From assembly GCF_964033635.1 (NCBI RefSeq), contig NZ_OZ035533.1, positions 2,418,001 to 2,482,000 of the forward strand: a DNA stretch of 64,000 nucleotides, given 5' to 3'. This DNA is from Chitinophaga sp. MM2321 (GTDB lineage Bacteria; Bacteroidota; Bacteroidia; Chitinophagales; Chitinophagaceae). This document shows, in pieces, positions 44,067 through 54,104 of this stretch. The translations under genes and the position numbers were made by a program. The notes beneath the pieces are model-generated. The model saw only the letters and a program-made list of their open reading frames with translations, searched no databases and was not told the origin of the DNA. Position 1 is the stretch's first letter. Each line of letters begins with the position of its first letter.

Positions 44067-44178
44067 TTTAGGGATTTTTTGATTTACGAATTTAGGGATT
44101 TGAAATGCAGCGGAGACCTACGTGGTTATCTTTGCTGCATTTCAAATCCCTAAATTCGTAAATCAAAAAATCCCTAAA
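44067..44178. repeat. Perfect 45-bp inverted repeat between convergent genes
   Basis: Left arm 44067-44111 and right arm 44134-44178 are exact reverse complements (45 of 45), with a 22-base loop. Each arm contains the direct repeat TTTAGGGATTT twice. It lies between the stops of the barrel gene (44061) and the aldo/keto reductase gene (44179). It may act as a bidirectional terminator, but its length and perfection exceed what termination needs. Confidence 0.92.
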
Positions 44179-45135
44179 TTAATATTTACTGGCTTCATTC
44201 AGTAATTCGACTGCTGCTGCATCGAGTTGCAGGCTCACACCATGGGTTAGTTCATGCAACTGTGCCTTGCTGGTAGCACTGGCAATAGGCGCCGCTATTG
44301 CAGGACGTGTAAGCAGCCATGCCAGGGAAATACCTGCCGGCGTGCTGTTGTATTGTGCGGCTACTTTATCAAGCGCCGCCAGGATACGCAATCCTCTTTC
44401 ATTGAGATAGCTCAGTGCTTTTTGTCCGCGTGCGCTGCTTTTGGTGGCATCAGCTGCTGTGCGGTATTTGCCGCTGAGGAAACCACTGGCGAGTGCATAA
44501 AAGTTGATCACGCCGAGTTGGTGTTGCTCACAGATAGCTGCATACTCCTTTTCATAACGCTCCCGGTCGTACAGGTTATATTCAGGTTGAAAAGTTTCGT
44601 AACGCGGGTAGCCATTTTTTTCGCTGGCATTTAAACTTTCCAGCAGCCGGGCTGCTTTCATATTGGAAGCGCCGATAGCCCTTATCTTACCGGCTTTTAC
44701 CAATATGGCATAAGCTTCCAGCGTTTCTTCCACCGGTGTGGCTTCGTTGTCGTAATGTGTTTGATACAGATCGATATAATCCGTTTGCAGGCGTTTAAGC
44801 GAATCTTCCACGGCTTTTAAAATATAGGCTTTGGTGATATTCTTTCCATCGCCCAAACCCATGTCACCACCACCTTTCGTGGCTACTATCACCTGGTTGC
44901 GGTTGCCGCGTTGTTTCATCCATTTACCGATGATCGTTTCCGATTCACCTCCTTTATTGCCGGTAACCCAGCGGGAGTAAACATCTGCAGTATCTACCAG
45001 GTTGAACCCTGTAGCCAGGAATTCATCGAGGAGGGTAAAAGAGGCCGGTTCATCTGCTGACCAGCCGAATACATTGCCGCCAAAGGCGAGTGGGGCTACT
45101 TCCAGCCCTGATCTTCCCAGTTTTCTTTTTTCCAT
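44179..45135 (-). CDS. Aldo/keto reductase
   Basis: A 318-residue TIM-barrel NADPH oxidoreductase. The family motifs are near the start (L-G-R-S-G-L-E-V-A-P-L-A-F-G-G-N), G-F-N-L-V-D-T-A-D-V-Y with the catalytic Asp and Tyr, K in V-A-T-K-G-G, and Y-Q-T-H-Y-D with the His. Substrate unknown; the group often acts on sugars or aldehydes. Length matches the family. Confidence 0.88.
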   Translation of the reverse strand: MEKRKLGRSGLEVAPLAFGGNVFGWSADEPASFTLLDEFLATGFNLVDTADVYSRWVTGNKGGESETIIGKWMKQRGNRNQVIVATKGGGDMGLGDGKNITKAYILKAVEDSLKRLQTDYIDLYQTHYDNEATPVEETLEAYAILVKAGKIRAIGASNMKAARLLESLNASEKNGYPRYETFQPEYNLYDRERYEKEYAAICEQHQLGVINFYALASGFLSGKYRTAADATKSSARGQKALSYLNERGLRILAALDKVAAQYNSTPAGISLAWLLTRPAIAAPIASATSKAQLHELTHGVSLQLDAAAVELLNEASKY

Positions 45136-45188
45136 AATCGTTTTTTTAATGATTCTTCTGTCAATTATTATCCCACATCGAATTTAGT

Positions 45189-45196
45189 TACTTTTG
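45189..45196 (+). promoter_or_regulatory. Bacteroidetes-type -7 box
   Basis: TACTTTTG, matching TAnnTTTG, 18 bp before the ATG at 45215. The -33 element is not clear. Confidence 0.55.
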
Positions 45197-45214
45197 TGCT
45201 TTATTATCTATTTT

Positions 45215-46033
45215 ATGCAAAAGCAGGTTCGGAGTATTTCACGCGAAGATTTTATTTGGTTAACGGATACATACGGCCAGGATAGCGGGTATTCGCATAT
45301 AGACACCAAAGAAAGCGTGGTCCATGAAATATTTAAGGACAAGGTCCTGATAGGCACTTCATTCCTGAATTGTGCCTCTTATGAACTTTCCTTTGCAGGA
45401 CCCGGACTGCATATCAAAAAGAATCGACTGGATAATTATAAGCTGCACGATCAGGCCGTGCTGATCGCGGATGAGATGAATGAAGAAGATGCCGTGGAAT
45501 TATCGCTGCGCTGGGACCTGCTGATACAGGAACTAAAGACACTGGAAAAGCTGCGCAGTCTTGGTAATGCCCGTGAACCCCTGGCTCAGTTATACCTGGA
45601 TATTTTCAATGAAGATGATGCGGAAGAACAGATCAGCAACCTGCCGGAGATAGTGCCTCCCACTGTAATGGCGGTATGGGACGAGCTCCAGGTGGCCTTG
45701 CAGAATACGGGTAACCTGGCCGAATTTGAGTGGCAGGATCTGGCGGATACGGGTATGTTTGCATTGAATGAACTCACGCCGTTGCAAACAATGGGCATAA
45801 CGCTGGAAGTACCTGCTGCAGAAGAATATGAGGAGATGATAGCAGCAGATGATTTTGCAAAAGCACTGCTCGATTTTGTAAACCTGCAACTGGAAGACTA
45901 CGAACTCAAAGTAGTAGCGGTGGGCCCCTCGCTGGATGAATACCAGACCTTCACCTGTTTGTATATGCAGGACCACCGTCTTGCGAACGCCATGTTAAAA
46001 ATGGAAGAGCTTTGTCTTATTTGTTTTTTTTAA
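45215..46033 (+). CDS. Hypothetical protein
   Basis: 272 residues from ATG 45215, acidic, with Leu/Glu-rich helices and no signal peptide or membrane helix. No domain recognised. Divergent from the aldo/keto reductase gene. A conserved soluble cytoplasmic protein is likely. Confidence 0.62.
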   Translation: MQKQVRSISREDFIWLTDTYGQDSGYSHIDTKESVVHEIFKDKVLIGTSFLNCASYELSFAGPGLHIKKNRLDNYKLHDQAVLIADEMNEEDAVELSLRWDLLIQELKTLEKLRSLGNAREPLAQLYLDIFNEDDAEEQISNLPEIVPPTVMAVWDELQVALQNTGNLAEFEWQDLADTGMFALNELTPLQTMGITLEVPAAEEYEEMIAADDFAKALLDFVNLQLEDYELKVVAVGPSLDEYQTFTCLYMQDHRLANAMLKMEELCLICFF

Positions 46034-46157
46034 TATCTTGGGAATTGTATGCATTAAAATTTCATTAAAATGTTGATGGTTATTCTCTTAACCAGCTATC
46101 ATTTGAATATCTTAGTGCGATTATAATTGGATGCTATAATAAGGATGCTATAATCTG

Positions 46158-46508
46158 ATGCCCGTGAAATTCTTCCGGCACTTATGCCTTGTGTTGTTTA
46201 CTATTTTTTTTCTCCCGCAAAAAGCGGAGAAGGCGATACCTGCGTCACATAACGCAGACGGATATACCATCGCAAAAAGTTATCCCGCGCATGCATCCCA
46301 GGCGCCCTTTTATAAGGAGACCATCAAAAAACTCAAACGCCGTCCTGTTGGATTAAACGATTATCACAACAGGGTTTGTCCTGTTTTTTATACAGCCGTA
46401 CGCGATTGTTTTGTTTGTGAGACACATACATCCACCGGTTACCATTGCAATCCTTACTTGAGCGTTCCTATACCGCTTAGAAGTTGGAGAGGCCCGCCCA
46501 CGGCCTGA
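46158..46508 (+). CDS. Small secreted hypothetical protein upstream of efflux operon
   Basis: A 116-residue protein with a short hydrophobic N terminus (residues 6-19, L-C-L-V-L-F-T-I-F-F) and a C-terminal part with four cysteines (C-P-V-F-Y, D-C-F-V-C and H-C-N-P). It precedes the TolC gene by 46 bp and may be the first gene of the operon or an accessory metal-linked protein. Its coding status is moderately uncertain. Confidence 0.42.
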   Translation: MPVKFFRHLCLVLFTIFFLPQKAEKAIPASHNADGYTIAKSYPAHASQAPFYKETIKKLKRRPVGLNDYHNRVCPVFYTAVRDCFVCETHTSTGYHCNPYLSVPIPLRSWRGPPTA

Positions 46509-46554
46509 TTCCCCCTCTTTTAATTTTATTTCTTACAAATCTTTTCAGCGATTT

Positions 46555-47949
46555 ATGCGTATACATATTTCTGCGAAGAAGAGGTATGCGGTATTGCTAT
46601 GCTTAATACCCATCACTTCCTTATTCGCCCAATCAGCAGTGGATAGCCTTTCACTGCGGGAAGCCATTGCACTTACATTGGCGCATTACCCGGCAGTAAA
46701 AGCAAAACAGGCGCTCGTAAATGCAGGACAGGCCAACGTTACAGATGTAAAGCATAACTGGTATCCGGCTTTAAAACTACATGAACAGATAGATGCAGGT
46801 ACCGACAATAGTATTTACGGATCCTATTTTACAATGGGGATGATCCCTTCCACCTCCGGTGGTATCCGTGATGAAAATAACAGTGCGCTGATGAGCGGCA
46901 ATATCGCCATGGCGGCCATGCAATGGGAAATCTATAACTTTGGCGGCTATACCAGCCAGCAAAAAGAATCGCAACAGGCATTGCGGGTGAACAAAACCGA
47001 TCTTGATAATACAACCAACCAGCTAACGGTAAATGTAATTCAACGTTACCTCGAACTGTTACGGCTACACGAACTTAAAAGTATCCAGTCAGATAATATT
47101 AAACGGACCGCAGAAGTATTGCATGCGGTAACCGCTATTGTATTGCACGGGCTTAAGCCGGGTGTAGACAGCGCCGTGGCCGCCGCCGAATTATCAAAGG
47201 CCCGGCTAAACCTGCTGGAAGTAGCGAACCGCTATAACCAGGTACGCATTGAACTGGCGGGACTTACAGGACTGGATACGGCGCAGGTAAAGCCAGCCAT
47301 CGGTAATGCGGCAGAACTGCCGGCCTTACTTGATGGCCACTTCACTACGGACAACAGCGCGCATCCCATGCTACAGTACTATGATGCCTTGTATCTCCGC
47401 CAACGTGCGCAGGAACAGGTGGTAAAGAAACAGCAGCTACCGAAAGTAAACCTCATGGCTGCGGGATGGATGCGTGGCTCCAGCGGCTCTTTCAACGACA
47501 TATATGACAAGAACCTGTTTAGCGGATTGGGTTATAAAAGATATAACTACCTGCTGGGCCTGGGCATTACCTGGAATGTTACAGACCTGAAACGTACGCA
47601 TGAAAAGTTGGCCGTGCAGCAATTTAAATCAGCTGCGGCTGCTCAACAACTGGAAACTTCCCGCACCGTATTGCAGACGATCTACGAACAGGCGCAATCA
47701 GACATACTAACGTCAAGGGATAAACTACGCGAGCTGCCCTTGCAGTTAAATGCGGCGCATGCCGCAGCAGCGCAGAAGATGGCCCTGTATAAAGGCGGCC
47801 TTACCAATATCATTGAAGTGACAAACGCCTTGTTTGTGCTCAACAGGGCGGAAACAGATGTGGTGCAGGCGCGCGATGAAGCGTGGAAAGCACTCTTCAG
47901 GGCAGCATATGCCGGTAACACGTTGACACAATTGTTAAACAGCTTTTAG
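46555..47949 (+). CDS. TolC-family outer-membrane efflux protein
   Basis: A 464-residue protein with signal peptide (1-25, ending L-F-A-Q-S) and two TolC-type repeats. Motifs such as S-L-R-E-A-I-A-L-T-L-A-H-Y-P-A-V at about 30 and Y-K-G-G-L-T-N-I-I-E-V near 415 are typical. It forms the outer-membrane channel of the RND system encoded next. Confidence 0.88.
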   Translation: MRIHISAKKRYAVLLCLIPITSLFAQSAVDSLSLREAIALTLAHYPAVKAKQALVNAGQANVTDVKHNWYPALKLHEQIDAGTDNSIYGSYFTMGMIPSTSGGIRDENNSALMSGNIAMAAMQWEIYNFGGYTSQQKESQQALRVNKTDLDNTTNQLTVNVIQRYLELLRLHELKSIQSDNIKRTAEVLHAVTAIVLHGLKPGVDSAVAAAELSKARLNLLEVANRYNQVRIELAGLTGLDTAQVKPAIGNAAELPALLDGHFTTDNSAHPMLQYYDALYLRQRAQEQVVKKQQLPKVNLMAAGWMRGSSGSFNDIYDKNLFSGLGYKRYNYLLGLGITWNVTDLKRTHEKLAVQQFKSAAAAQQLETSRTVLQTIYEQAQSDILTSRDKLRELPLQLNAAHAAAAQKMALYKGGLTNIIEVTNALFVLNRAETDVVQARDEAWKALFRAAYAGNTLTQLLNSF

Positions 47950-47969
47950 CCGCTCATAAATTTTTTTCT

Positions 47970-50900
47970 ATGTCATTAGTTTCTTCAGCCTTAAAAAAGC
48001 CCATCACGGTGGTGGTGATCACCGGTGGGATGCTGCTTTTTTCGTTGCTGTCTGTTTTAAAGATTCCCATCGATATTTTTCCGCAGTTAAACCTGCCTAC
48101 TATCTACGTGATAGAACCTTACGGGGGCATGTCGCCGCAGCAGATGGAAGGTTTTTTTGCCACACGGCTACAGGATCAGTTCCTGTATGTAAATGGTGTA
48201 AAGAATATCTCAACTAAAAACATACAGGGGTTAACGTTATTAAAGTTATCCTTTTATGAAAATACGGATATGGCGGAAGCTTCTGCCCAGGTGGCTTTGC
48301 AGGTAAACCGTGCGATGAAGTTTTTTCCGCCGGGAGCATTGCCACCACAGGTATTACGCTTTGATGCCTCGTCGTTGCCGGTGGGGCAGCTGGTGTTCAG
48401 CAGTCCCAATAAATCCCTGAAGGAAATATATGACCTGGCTGCAACCCGTATCAGGCCAATGTTTGCATCTGTTCCGGGATTATCGGCGCCGCCACCTTTT
48501 GGCGCCAACTCACGTTCGGTGGTGGTGAATGTAGACCCGAAGAAGCTGCGCAGCTTCAATCTCTCCGCCGACCAGGTGGTAGAGGCCATCGCAAAAAATA
48601 ATGTGATGACACCTTCCGGCAACATCCGCATCAATAACACCATGTATGTGACTACGATCAACTCACTGGAAAAGAAGGTGACTGATTTTGCGGATATTCC
48701 TATCGTAACCAATGGCAACTCCACGGTGTTTGTCCGCGATGTGGCCAGGGTAGCGGATGCCGCCGATGTTACAGTGGATTATGCATTGATCAACGGAAAA
48801 CGTTCTGTATATATTCCTATCGTTAAAACTGCCACGGCTTCCACCTGGGAAGTGGTGAAGCTGCTAAAGGCGCGGCTGCCGGAAATGCAAAGCCTGTTGC
48901 CCGATGATGTAAAGGTTTCTTATGAATTTGACCAGTCCATATTTGTGATCAATGCCGTGAAAAGCCTGGTCACAGAAGGATTGCTGGGTGCATTACTCAC
49001 CGGTTTAATGGTGCTGTTGTTCCTGCGCGACCTGCGCAGTTGCCTGGTAGTGGTGGTGACCATTCCGGTGGCGATCCTCTGCGCCGTATTAGGGCTGAAG
49101 ATGGCAGGACAAACCATCAACCTGATGACGTTGAGCGGGTTGTCGCTTGCCATTGGGATTTTGGTAGACCAGGCTACCGTTACCATTGAAAATATTCACC
49201 AGCACCTGGAAATGGGGAAACCAATCCGGCGGGCAATTTATGATGCATGTGAAGAAATAGCCTTCCCGTTGTTATTGATCCTGCTTTGTATTCTCGCTGT
49301 TTTTGCACCTTCTTTTATTATGACGGGCGTGCCCCGCGCTATGTTCCTGCCTTTGTCGCTGTCCATTGGTTTTGCGATGATCGCATCATTTTTTGCTGCG
49401 CAAACACTGGTGCCTGTTATTTCGAACTGGTGGCTGAAAGCAGATAAATACCAGCATATGCATGCAGGGCTGGCATTGGATAAAGAAGAAATAGCTGAGG
49501 TAGATGAACACCTGGCGCATCAACAGGAACACCCGGTTAACAATGGTTTCTTTGAGCGTTTCAAGTTACGGTTTATGCGCGTGCTGGAAAGCGGTATGAA
49601 AAGATCCGGTATCATCGTGGCCGTTTATGTGGTGGGAGCTTTACTGCTGGCCGGCGGTTGCTACCTGTGGATAGGGAAGGACCTGATGCCGCATGTCAAT
49701 ACTGGCCAGTTCCAGCTGCGTTTACGCGCACCCGACGGTACCCGCCTGGAGCGCACGGAAGCTAAGTTGCATGAAGTGCTGGGTATTATCGACAGCACGG
49801 TGGAGGGGCATGTGGCCATCAGCTCTGCTTATGTGGGACTTATCCCCAGCAGTTACGGCACCAGTAACCTGTATATTTTTAACAGTGGTACGCATGAAGC
49901 AGTGTTGCAGGTAAATCTGGATGAAGATTATAAGGTAGATATAGAATCGCTGAAAGATAAGCTCAGGAAGAATATTGCAGCGAAGATACCCGACCTGCGT
50001 ATTTCATTCGAGCCTATTGATCTCACAGAAAAAATTATGAGCCAGGGCGCCAGTACGCCTATAGAGCTGCGCGTAGCGGGAAAAGACCTGGAACAGATTG
50101 CCGGTTTTGCTACCAATCTCGTTGATCATCTCCGTAAAATACCTTTCCTGCGGGACGTGCAGATAGCGCAGCCACTGAATTTCCCGGTGATCAATATAGA
50201 GATCGACCGGTTGAAACTGGCGCAGATGGGATTGAATATTTACCAGGTGGCCCGCTCTGTTACGGCATCTACTTCTTCCAGCCGCTTTACGGAAAAGAAC
50301 CAGTGGCTCGATGAAAAAGTGGCCTATACCTACCAGGTGCAGGTACAGGTGCCGGAGTATAGTATGACCGCTATCAATGATCTGAAAGAAATTCCTTTGC
50401 TGCCCGGCCGCTCCCGGCCTGTGCTGGCCGATGTAGCCACTTTTACTACCGGCAGGATGCCGGGACAAATTGACCGTGCCGGACCACGTAGGTTCGTTAC
50501 CGTTAGTGCCAACATTTCCGGGACAGATCTGGGCGCTGCTACCAAAGCAGTGCAGGAGGTGGTGGCAGCCGCAGGTACACCGCCTAAAGGCGTGATCGTA
50601 GAACTGAAGGGCGCTTCCAGCTTACTGGTGGAAACACTGGGCAGTCTGCAGAATGGACTGGCCATTGCGGTGGTCGTGATTTTCCTGTTGCTGGCAGCCA
50701 ACTATCAGTCTTTTAAATTATCGCTGGTAGTGCTTACCACAGTGCCCGCAGTGATCGCCGGGGCTTTGCTGGCATTGCTGTTTACCGGTGCTACTTTAAA
50801 CCTGCAATCATATATGGGCATGATCATGTCTACCGGGGTATCGGTAGCCAACGCCATCCTGATTGTTACCAATGCGGAAAAACTGCGTATTGAATACAAA

Positions 50901-51164
50901 GATGCACGCAAGGCCGCTGTGGTCAGCGCCGGCATCCGGCTGCGGCCTATCCTGATGACCAGCCTGGCAATGATAGCCGGTATGATCCCGATGGCCACGG
51001 GGCTGGGAGAAGCAGGTGATCAGACTGCCCCGCTGGGACGTGCAGTGATTGGCGGACTGGTTGCTTCAACATTTGCCGCGTTGCTCATTTTACCATTGGT
51101 ATACGGAAGGATACAACGAAAGGCAGATCTGCATTCTCCTTCTTTAATGCCAACTGATATTTAA
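47970..51164 (+). CDS. RND efflux permease (AcrB/CusA-type)
   Basis: A 1064-residue inner-membrane pump with two large periplasmic loops and 12 helices, e.g. P-I-D-I-F-P-Q-L-N-L-P near residue 35. In helix 4 the proton relay is G-I-L-V-D-Q-A-T-V-T-I-E-N, with one Asp where HAE1 pumps have D-D; metal-type pumps have a different pattern. Drug or metal substrate cannot be set. Second gene of the OMF-RND-adaptor operon. Confidence 0.9.
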   Translation: MSLVSSALKKPITVVVITGGMLLFSLLSVLKIPIDIFPQLNLPTIYVIEPYGGMSPQQMEGFFATRLQDQFLYVNGVKNISTKNIQGLTLLKLSFYENTDMAEASAQVALQVNRAMKFFPPGALPPQVLRFDASSLPVGQLVFSSPNKSLKEIYDLAATRIRPMFASVPGLSAPPPFGANSRSVVVNVDPKKLRSFNLSADQVVEAIAKNNVMTPSGNIRINNTMYVTTINSLEKKVTDFADIPIVTNGNSTVFVRDVARVADAADVTVDYALINGKRSVYIPIVKTATASTWEVVKLLKARLPEMQSLLPDDVKVSYEFDQSIFVINAVKSLVTEGLLGALLTGLMVLLFLRDLRSCLVVVVTIPVAILCAVLGLKMAGQTINLMTLSGLSLAIGILVDQATVTIENIHQHLEMGKPIRRAIYDACEEIAFPLLLILLCILAVFAPSFIMTGVPRAMFLPLSLSIGFAMIASFFAAQTLVPVISNWWLKADKYQHMHAGLALDKEEIAEVDEHLAHQQEHPVNNGFFERFKLRFMRVLESGMKRSGIIVAVYVVGALLLAGGCYLWIGKDLMPHVNTGQFQLRLRAPDGTRLERTEAKLHEVLGIIDSTVEGHVAISSAYVGLIPSSYGTSNLYIFNSGTHEAVLQVNLDEDYKVDIESLKDKLRKNIAAKIPDLRISFEPIDLTEKIMSQGASTPIELRVAGKDLEQIAGFATNLVDHLRKIPFLRDVQIAQPLNFPVINIEIDRLKLAQMGLNIYQVARSVTASTSSSRFTEKNQWLDEKVAYTYQVQVQVPEYSMTAINDLKEIPLLPGRSRPVLADVATFTTGRMPGQIDRAGPRRFVTVSANISGTDLGAATKAVQEVVAAAGTPPKGVIVELKGASSLLVETLGSLQNGLAIAVVVIFLLLAANYQSFKLSLVVLTTVPAVIAGALLALLFTGATLNLQSYMGMIMSTGVSVANAILIVTNAEKLRIEYKDARKAAVVSAGIRLRPILMTSLAMIAGMIPMATGLGEAGDQTAPLGRAVIGGLVASTFAALLILPLVYGRIQRKADLHSPSLMPTDI

Positions 51165-51188
51165 TAATTCAATTTAAAAATATAACAA

Positions 51189-52277
51189 ATGAAATATTAT
51201 AAAATCCACTTACTCCTGGCGGGCGCTGTTATTTCCACAGCAGCCTGCAATAGTGCCGCTGCTCCCAAGCAGCCGGAAACAACGATCAAAGATCAGTCCT
51301 TCACTTTTGCGCGTGTTGTGCAACAACCACTGGCCGGGAGCATCCGGCTACCGGGCGCACTGGCCGCTTTTCAGAAGGTGAGTATATATCCGAGAGTGAA
51401 TGGTTTTGTGAAAAATATTACGGTAGACAGAGGTTCCCGTGTAAAAAAAGGAGAGGTGTTACTGGTACTGGAAGCGCCGGAAGTAGCACAGCAGTACTAT
51501 GCAGCCCAGTCCAAATATTTACAGGCAGCTGCTATGTACGCAGGGAGCAAAGACAATTACGAGCGCACCGTCGCCACCAGCGAAACGCCGGGTACCATCT
51601 CTGCACATGACCTGGAGCTGGCCAAAGCCCGCATGCTGGGAGACAGCGCCCTGATGAACAGCGAGGAAGCCAATCTGAAAGCGCAGGAAGTGATGCGCAG
51701 CTATCTCACCGTCACCGCTCCTTTTGATGGCGTGATCACAGAGCGCAATATTCATCCTGGTGCGCTGGTAGGGCCCGACACCAAAACAGACGACACGCCC
51801 ATGCTCATGCTGGAACAGGAAGATAAGCTCAGGCTGATCGTACAGGTACCTGAAATGTACAGCGGGCAACTTCTGAAACAATCGGCTGTCCGTTTTGGTG
51901 TGAATGCCTTGCCGGGAGAGGAGTTTAAGGGAAACATTTCCAGGAAGGCCGGTACCCTGAATGATAAGTTTCGTTCGGAAGCTGTGGAAATAGATGTACA
52001 AAATGGTAAACAATTACTCAAACCAGGTATGTATGCAGAGATCACACTGCCATTGAATGGTTCCGCCACAGCAATGGTGGTACCTTCCTCCGCGGTGGTT
52101 ATGTCTACAGAAAAAAAATATGTAATAGTGGTAAAAGATCATCATACAAAATGGGTGGATATACAGGAAGGTAACCACCACAACGATTCTACAGAAGTAT
52201 TCGGCGACCTGCAGGTCAACGACCGGGTAGTAGTAAATGCCACAGATGAAATAAAGGAAAACATTTTGATTAACTAG
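51189..52277 (+). CDS. RND periplasmic adaptor lipoprotein (MFP)
   Basis: A 362-residue membrane-fusion protein with lipoprotein signal (A-A-C-N at about 17-20), barrel-sandwich hybrid halves (V-S-I-Y-P-R-V-N-G-F-V and V-T-A-P-F-D-G-V-I-T-E-R), a coiled hairpin between them and a beta-barrel domain. It couples the RND pump to TolC. Placed last in the operon, an unusual but known order. A terminator follows. Confidence 0.9.
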   Translation: MKYYKIHLLLAGAVISTAACNSAAAPKQPETTIKDQSFTFARVVQQPLAGSIRLPGALAAFQKVSIYPRVNGFVKNITVDRGSRVKKGEVLLVLEAPEVAQQYYAAQSKYLQAAAMYAGSKDNYERTVATSETPGTISAHDLELAKARMLGDSALMNSEEANLKAQEVMRSYLTVTAPFDGVITERNIHPGALVGPDTKTDDTPMLMLEQEDKLRLIVQVPEMYSGQLLKQSAVRFGVNALPGEEFKGNISRKAGTLNDKFRSEAVEIDVQNGKQLLKPGMYAEITLPLNGSATAMVVPSSAVVMSTEKKYVIVVKDHHTKWVDIQEGNHHNDSTEVFGDLQVNDRVVVNATDEIKENILIN

Positions 52278-52313
52278 GGTGCTGGTTTCCGGCCCCGGAT
52301 TTGATTATACATA

Positions 52314-52340
52314 CCGTCCCGAAGATTCGGGACGGCTTTT
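52314..52340 (+). terminator. Terminator of the efflux operon
   Basis: Stem CCGTCCCGA (52314-52322) with TCGGGACGG (52327-52335), four-base loop, then CTTTT. It lies 37 bp after the adaptor gene stop. Confidence 0.75.
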
Positions 52341-52464
52341 GCTAACTGTTCCGTCTATATTGATTTCTTTTGTCCCTATTAAATAAAAGGAACGGTAATA
52401 TCCACCTAGTAATCAATAACGGATTTTACCTGTTGTTCAACTAAAAAAATGTATCCTGAAAGGG

Positions 52465-52498
52465 AAAAAACAGGCACACGTTGAAGCAACGTGACCTG
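52465..52498 (-). terminator. Terminator of the MarC-type gene
   Basis: On the minus strand, a hairpin formed by CAGG/CCTG and CACGTTG/CAACGTG (52471-52498) is followed by six T residues (complement of A at 52465-52470). It would end the minus-strand transcript about 190 bp after the MarC-type stop. Confidence 0.65.
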
Positions 52499-52686
52499 CT
52501 GTTAACCGGGAATAAGATGAATGGATTGTATATTAGATTACTTTACATTTGTTCGCTATTAAAAGGCTACCGGTAGCCTGGGTAATGGTATTCTATATAT
52601 AATTGTGATAGCTAAGTCAATGAATATTTAGTTCGCTTCTTCTAATTAACACGAAACGATTTAAAATTGTTGCGAAGAAATAAAAT

Positions 52687-53331
52687 TTAGAAGTTGAACA
52701 ACTCCTGCAGGCCAAGCGCCAGCATCTGTACGCCGATTACGGCCAGGATAAGTCCCATCATTTTAGTGATCACCATCATTACATTGTTGCCGATTACTTT
52801 CACGATCCGTTCTCCGGCGATGAAGAGGAGATAAGTGATATAACAGATAATGGCATAGAGGGCGATTACGATGGTGAGGTGGGTAATGTCTTTTGCGGCA
52901 GAATAGCTCATGGCGGTGGTAATAGCGCCGGGTCCGGCCAGGAGGGGCATCGCCAGCGGAGTAATGGCCACACTGATGCCCTGGTCTGCTTTTACTGGTT
53001 GGTCGCCCAGTTTCTCACCCTGCATTTTCTCATTTTTTCCACGGAGCATTTCATAACCGATCACAAATACCAGGATGCCGCCGGTAACACGGAGCGCCGC
53101 CAGGGTAATGCCGAATACGTGGAAGATGAGCTTGCCGGCCACACTAAACACCAGGATGATACTAAAAGCGATTAACACTGATTTGGTAGCGATATTCCGC
53201 TTCGCTTTCTTGTCCATATTGGAGGTGAGCTCCATAAATACAGGGATGGCGGAAATCGGATTCACAATCGCCAGCAACCCCATGAATACGGTGGTGGCAA
53301 ATCCAATGTAGTTATCGAACAAGGACATCAT
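52687..53331 (-). CDS. MarC-family membrane protein
   Basis: A 214-residue protein with six membrane helices and the family segments N-P-I-S-A-I-P-V-F near residue 24 and T-P-L-A-M-P-L-L-A-G-P-G-A-I-T-T in the middle. Function of the family is not settled, although some members were once linked to antibiotic resistance. Downstream of the TRIC-type gene on the same strand, but separated by about 90 bp. Confidence 0.87.
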   Translation of the reverse strand: MMSLFDNYIGFATTVFMGLLAIVNPISAIPVFMELTSNMDKKAKRNIATKSVLIAFSIILVFSVAGKLIFHVFGITLAALRVTGGILVFVIGYEMLRGKNEKMQGEKLGDQPVKADQGISVAITPLAMPLLAGPGAITTAMSYSAAKDITHLTIVIALYAIICYITYLLFIAGERIVKVIGNNVMMVITKMMGLILAVIGVQMLALGLQELFNF

Positions 53332-53419
53332 ATCAGCAATATAGGAAATTTATTAATTTAAATTAATACGACCGGTCGTGCTGCCTGAAATTAAACCGCA
53401 GCTCCCGACGCCGGAAATG

Positions 53420-54034
53420 TTATGCCCGCATGCGTGGCAACTGCCAGTTGTAACGAAGGCTCAGCAGCCGTATAAGTACTATAACGGTAACGGCTATACT
53501 TTGTACGAGATCCCGCGGCAATGAGGTATAGGTGCTGGTTGTGAGATAGATCACGCCACCTGCAATAGAAGCCGCGGCGTATATTTCGCGGGTAAACAGG
53601 ATGGGCTGTTCGCCGGTAATTACATCCCGGATCAGGCCCCCGAAAGCGCCGGTGATAACACCCAGCGCCACACAAACAGGTATGGGCAGACCTGCTGCCA
53701 CACCTTTGTTGATACCGGTAATGGTAAACATAGCCAGGCCCACCGCATCAAAAATGCTGAGCCATCGTTGTAATTTTTTTACGTAGGAGAAAAATAATGC
53801 GGCAATAATTGCCGCTACAATGATCGCTGTATTACTCAGTTCATCATTCATCCAGGCAACAGGTGTAGCGCCGATCAGCAAATCGCGCACAGTTCCGCCA
53901 CCGATGGCTGTAATGAAGGCCAACGCCAGTAATCCGATTACATCGTACGATTTATTAATGGCAGCTGTTGCACCAGAAACAGCAAATGCGAAAGTGCCCA
54001 GTAATTCCAGTAGCTGGATAAAGGTGATTTGCAT
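53420..54034 (-). CDS. TRIC/UPF0126-family cation channel-like protein
   Basis: A 204-residue membrane protein with seven helices. Two conserved glycine-rich motifs mark the internal repeat: G-G-G-T-V-R-D-L-L-I-G (about residue 45) and G-G-L-I-R-D-V-I-T-G-E-Q-P (about residue 132). Bacterial members form trimeric cation channels; the selectivity here cannot be read. Confidence 0.87.
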   Translation of the reverse strand: MQITFIQLLELLGTFAFAVSGATAAINKSYDVIGLLALAFITAIGGGTVRDLLIGATPVAWMNDELSNTAIIVAAIIAALFFSYVKKLQRWLSIFDAVGLAMFTITGINKGVAAGLPIPVCVALGVITGAFGGLIRDVITGEQPILFTREIYAAASIAGGVIYLTTSTYTSLPRDLVQSIAVTVIVLIRLLSLRYNWQLPRMRA

Positions 54035-54104
54035 TCCCCTTGTATTATTTACCGCGCTAAGATAATTAGTATAAAGGAATTACCAGGGAAGAATGGCCAG
54101 TCGT

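Larger units (their letters stand above)
52278..52686. other. Intergenic stretch between convergent units
   Basis: No protein gene. It holds a plus-strand terminator (52314-52340) and a minus-strand terminator (52465-52498). The remaining AT-rich sequence shows nothing else. Confidence 0.7.
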
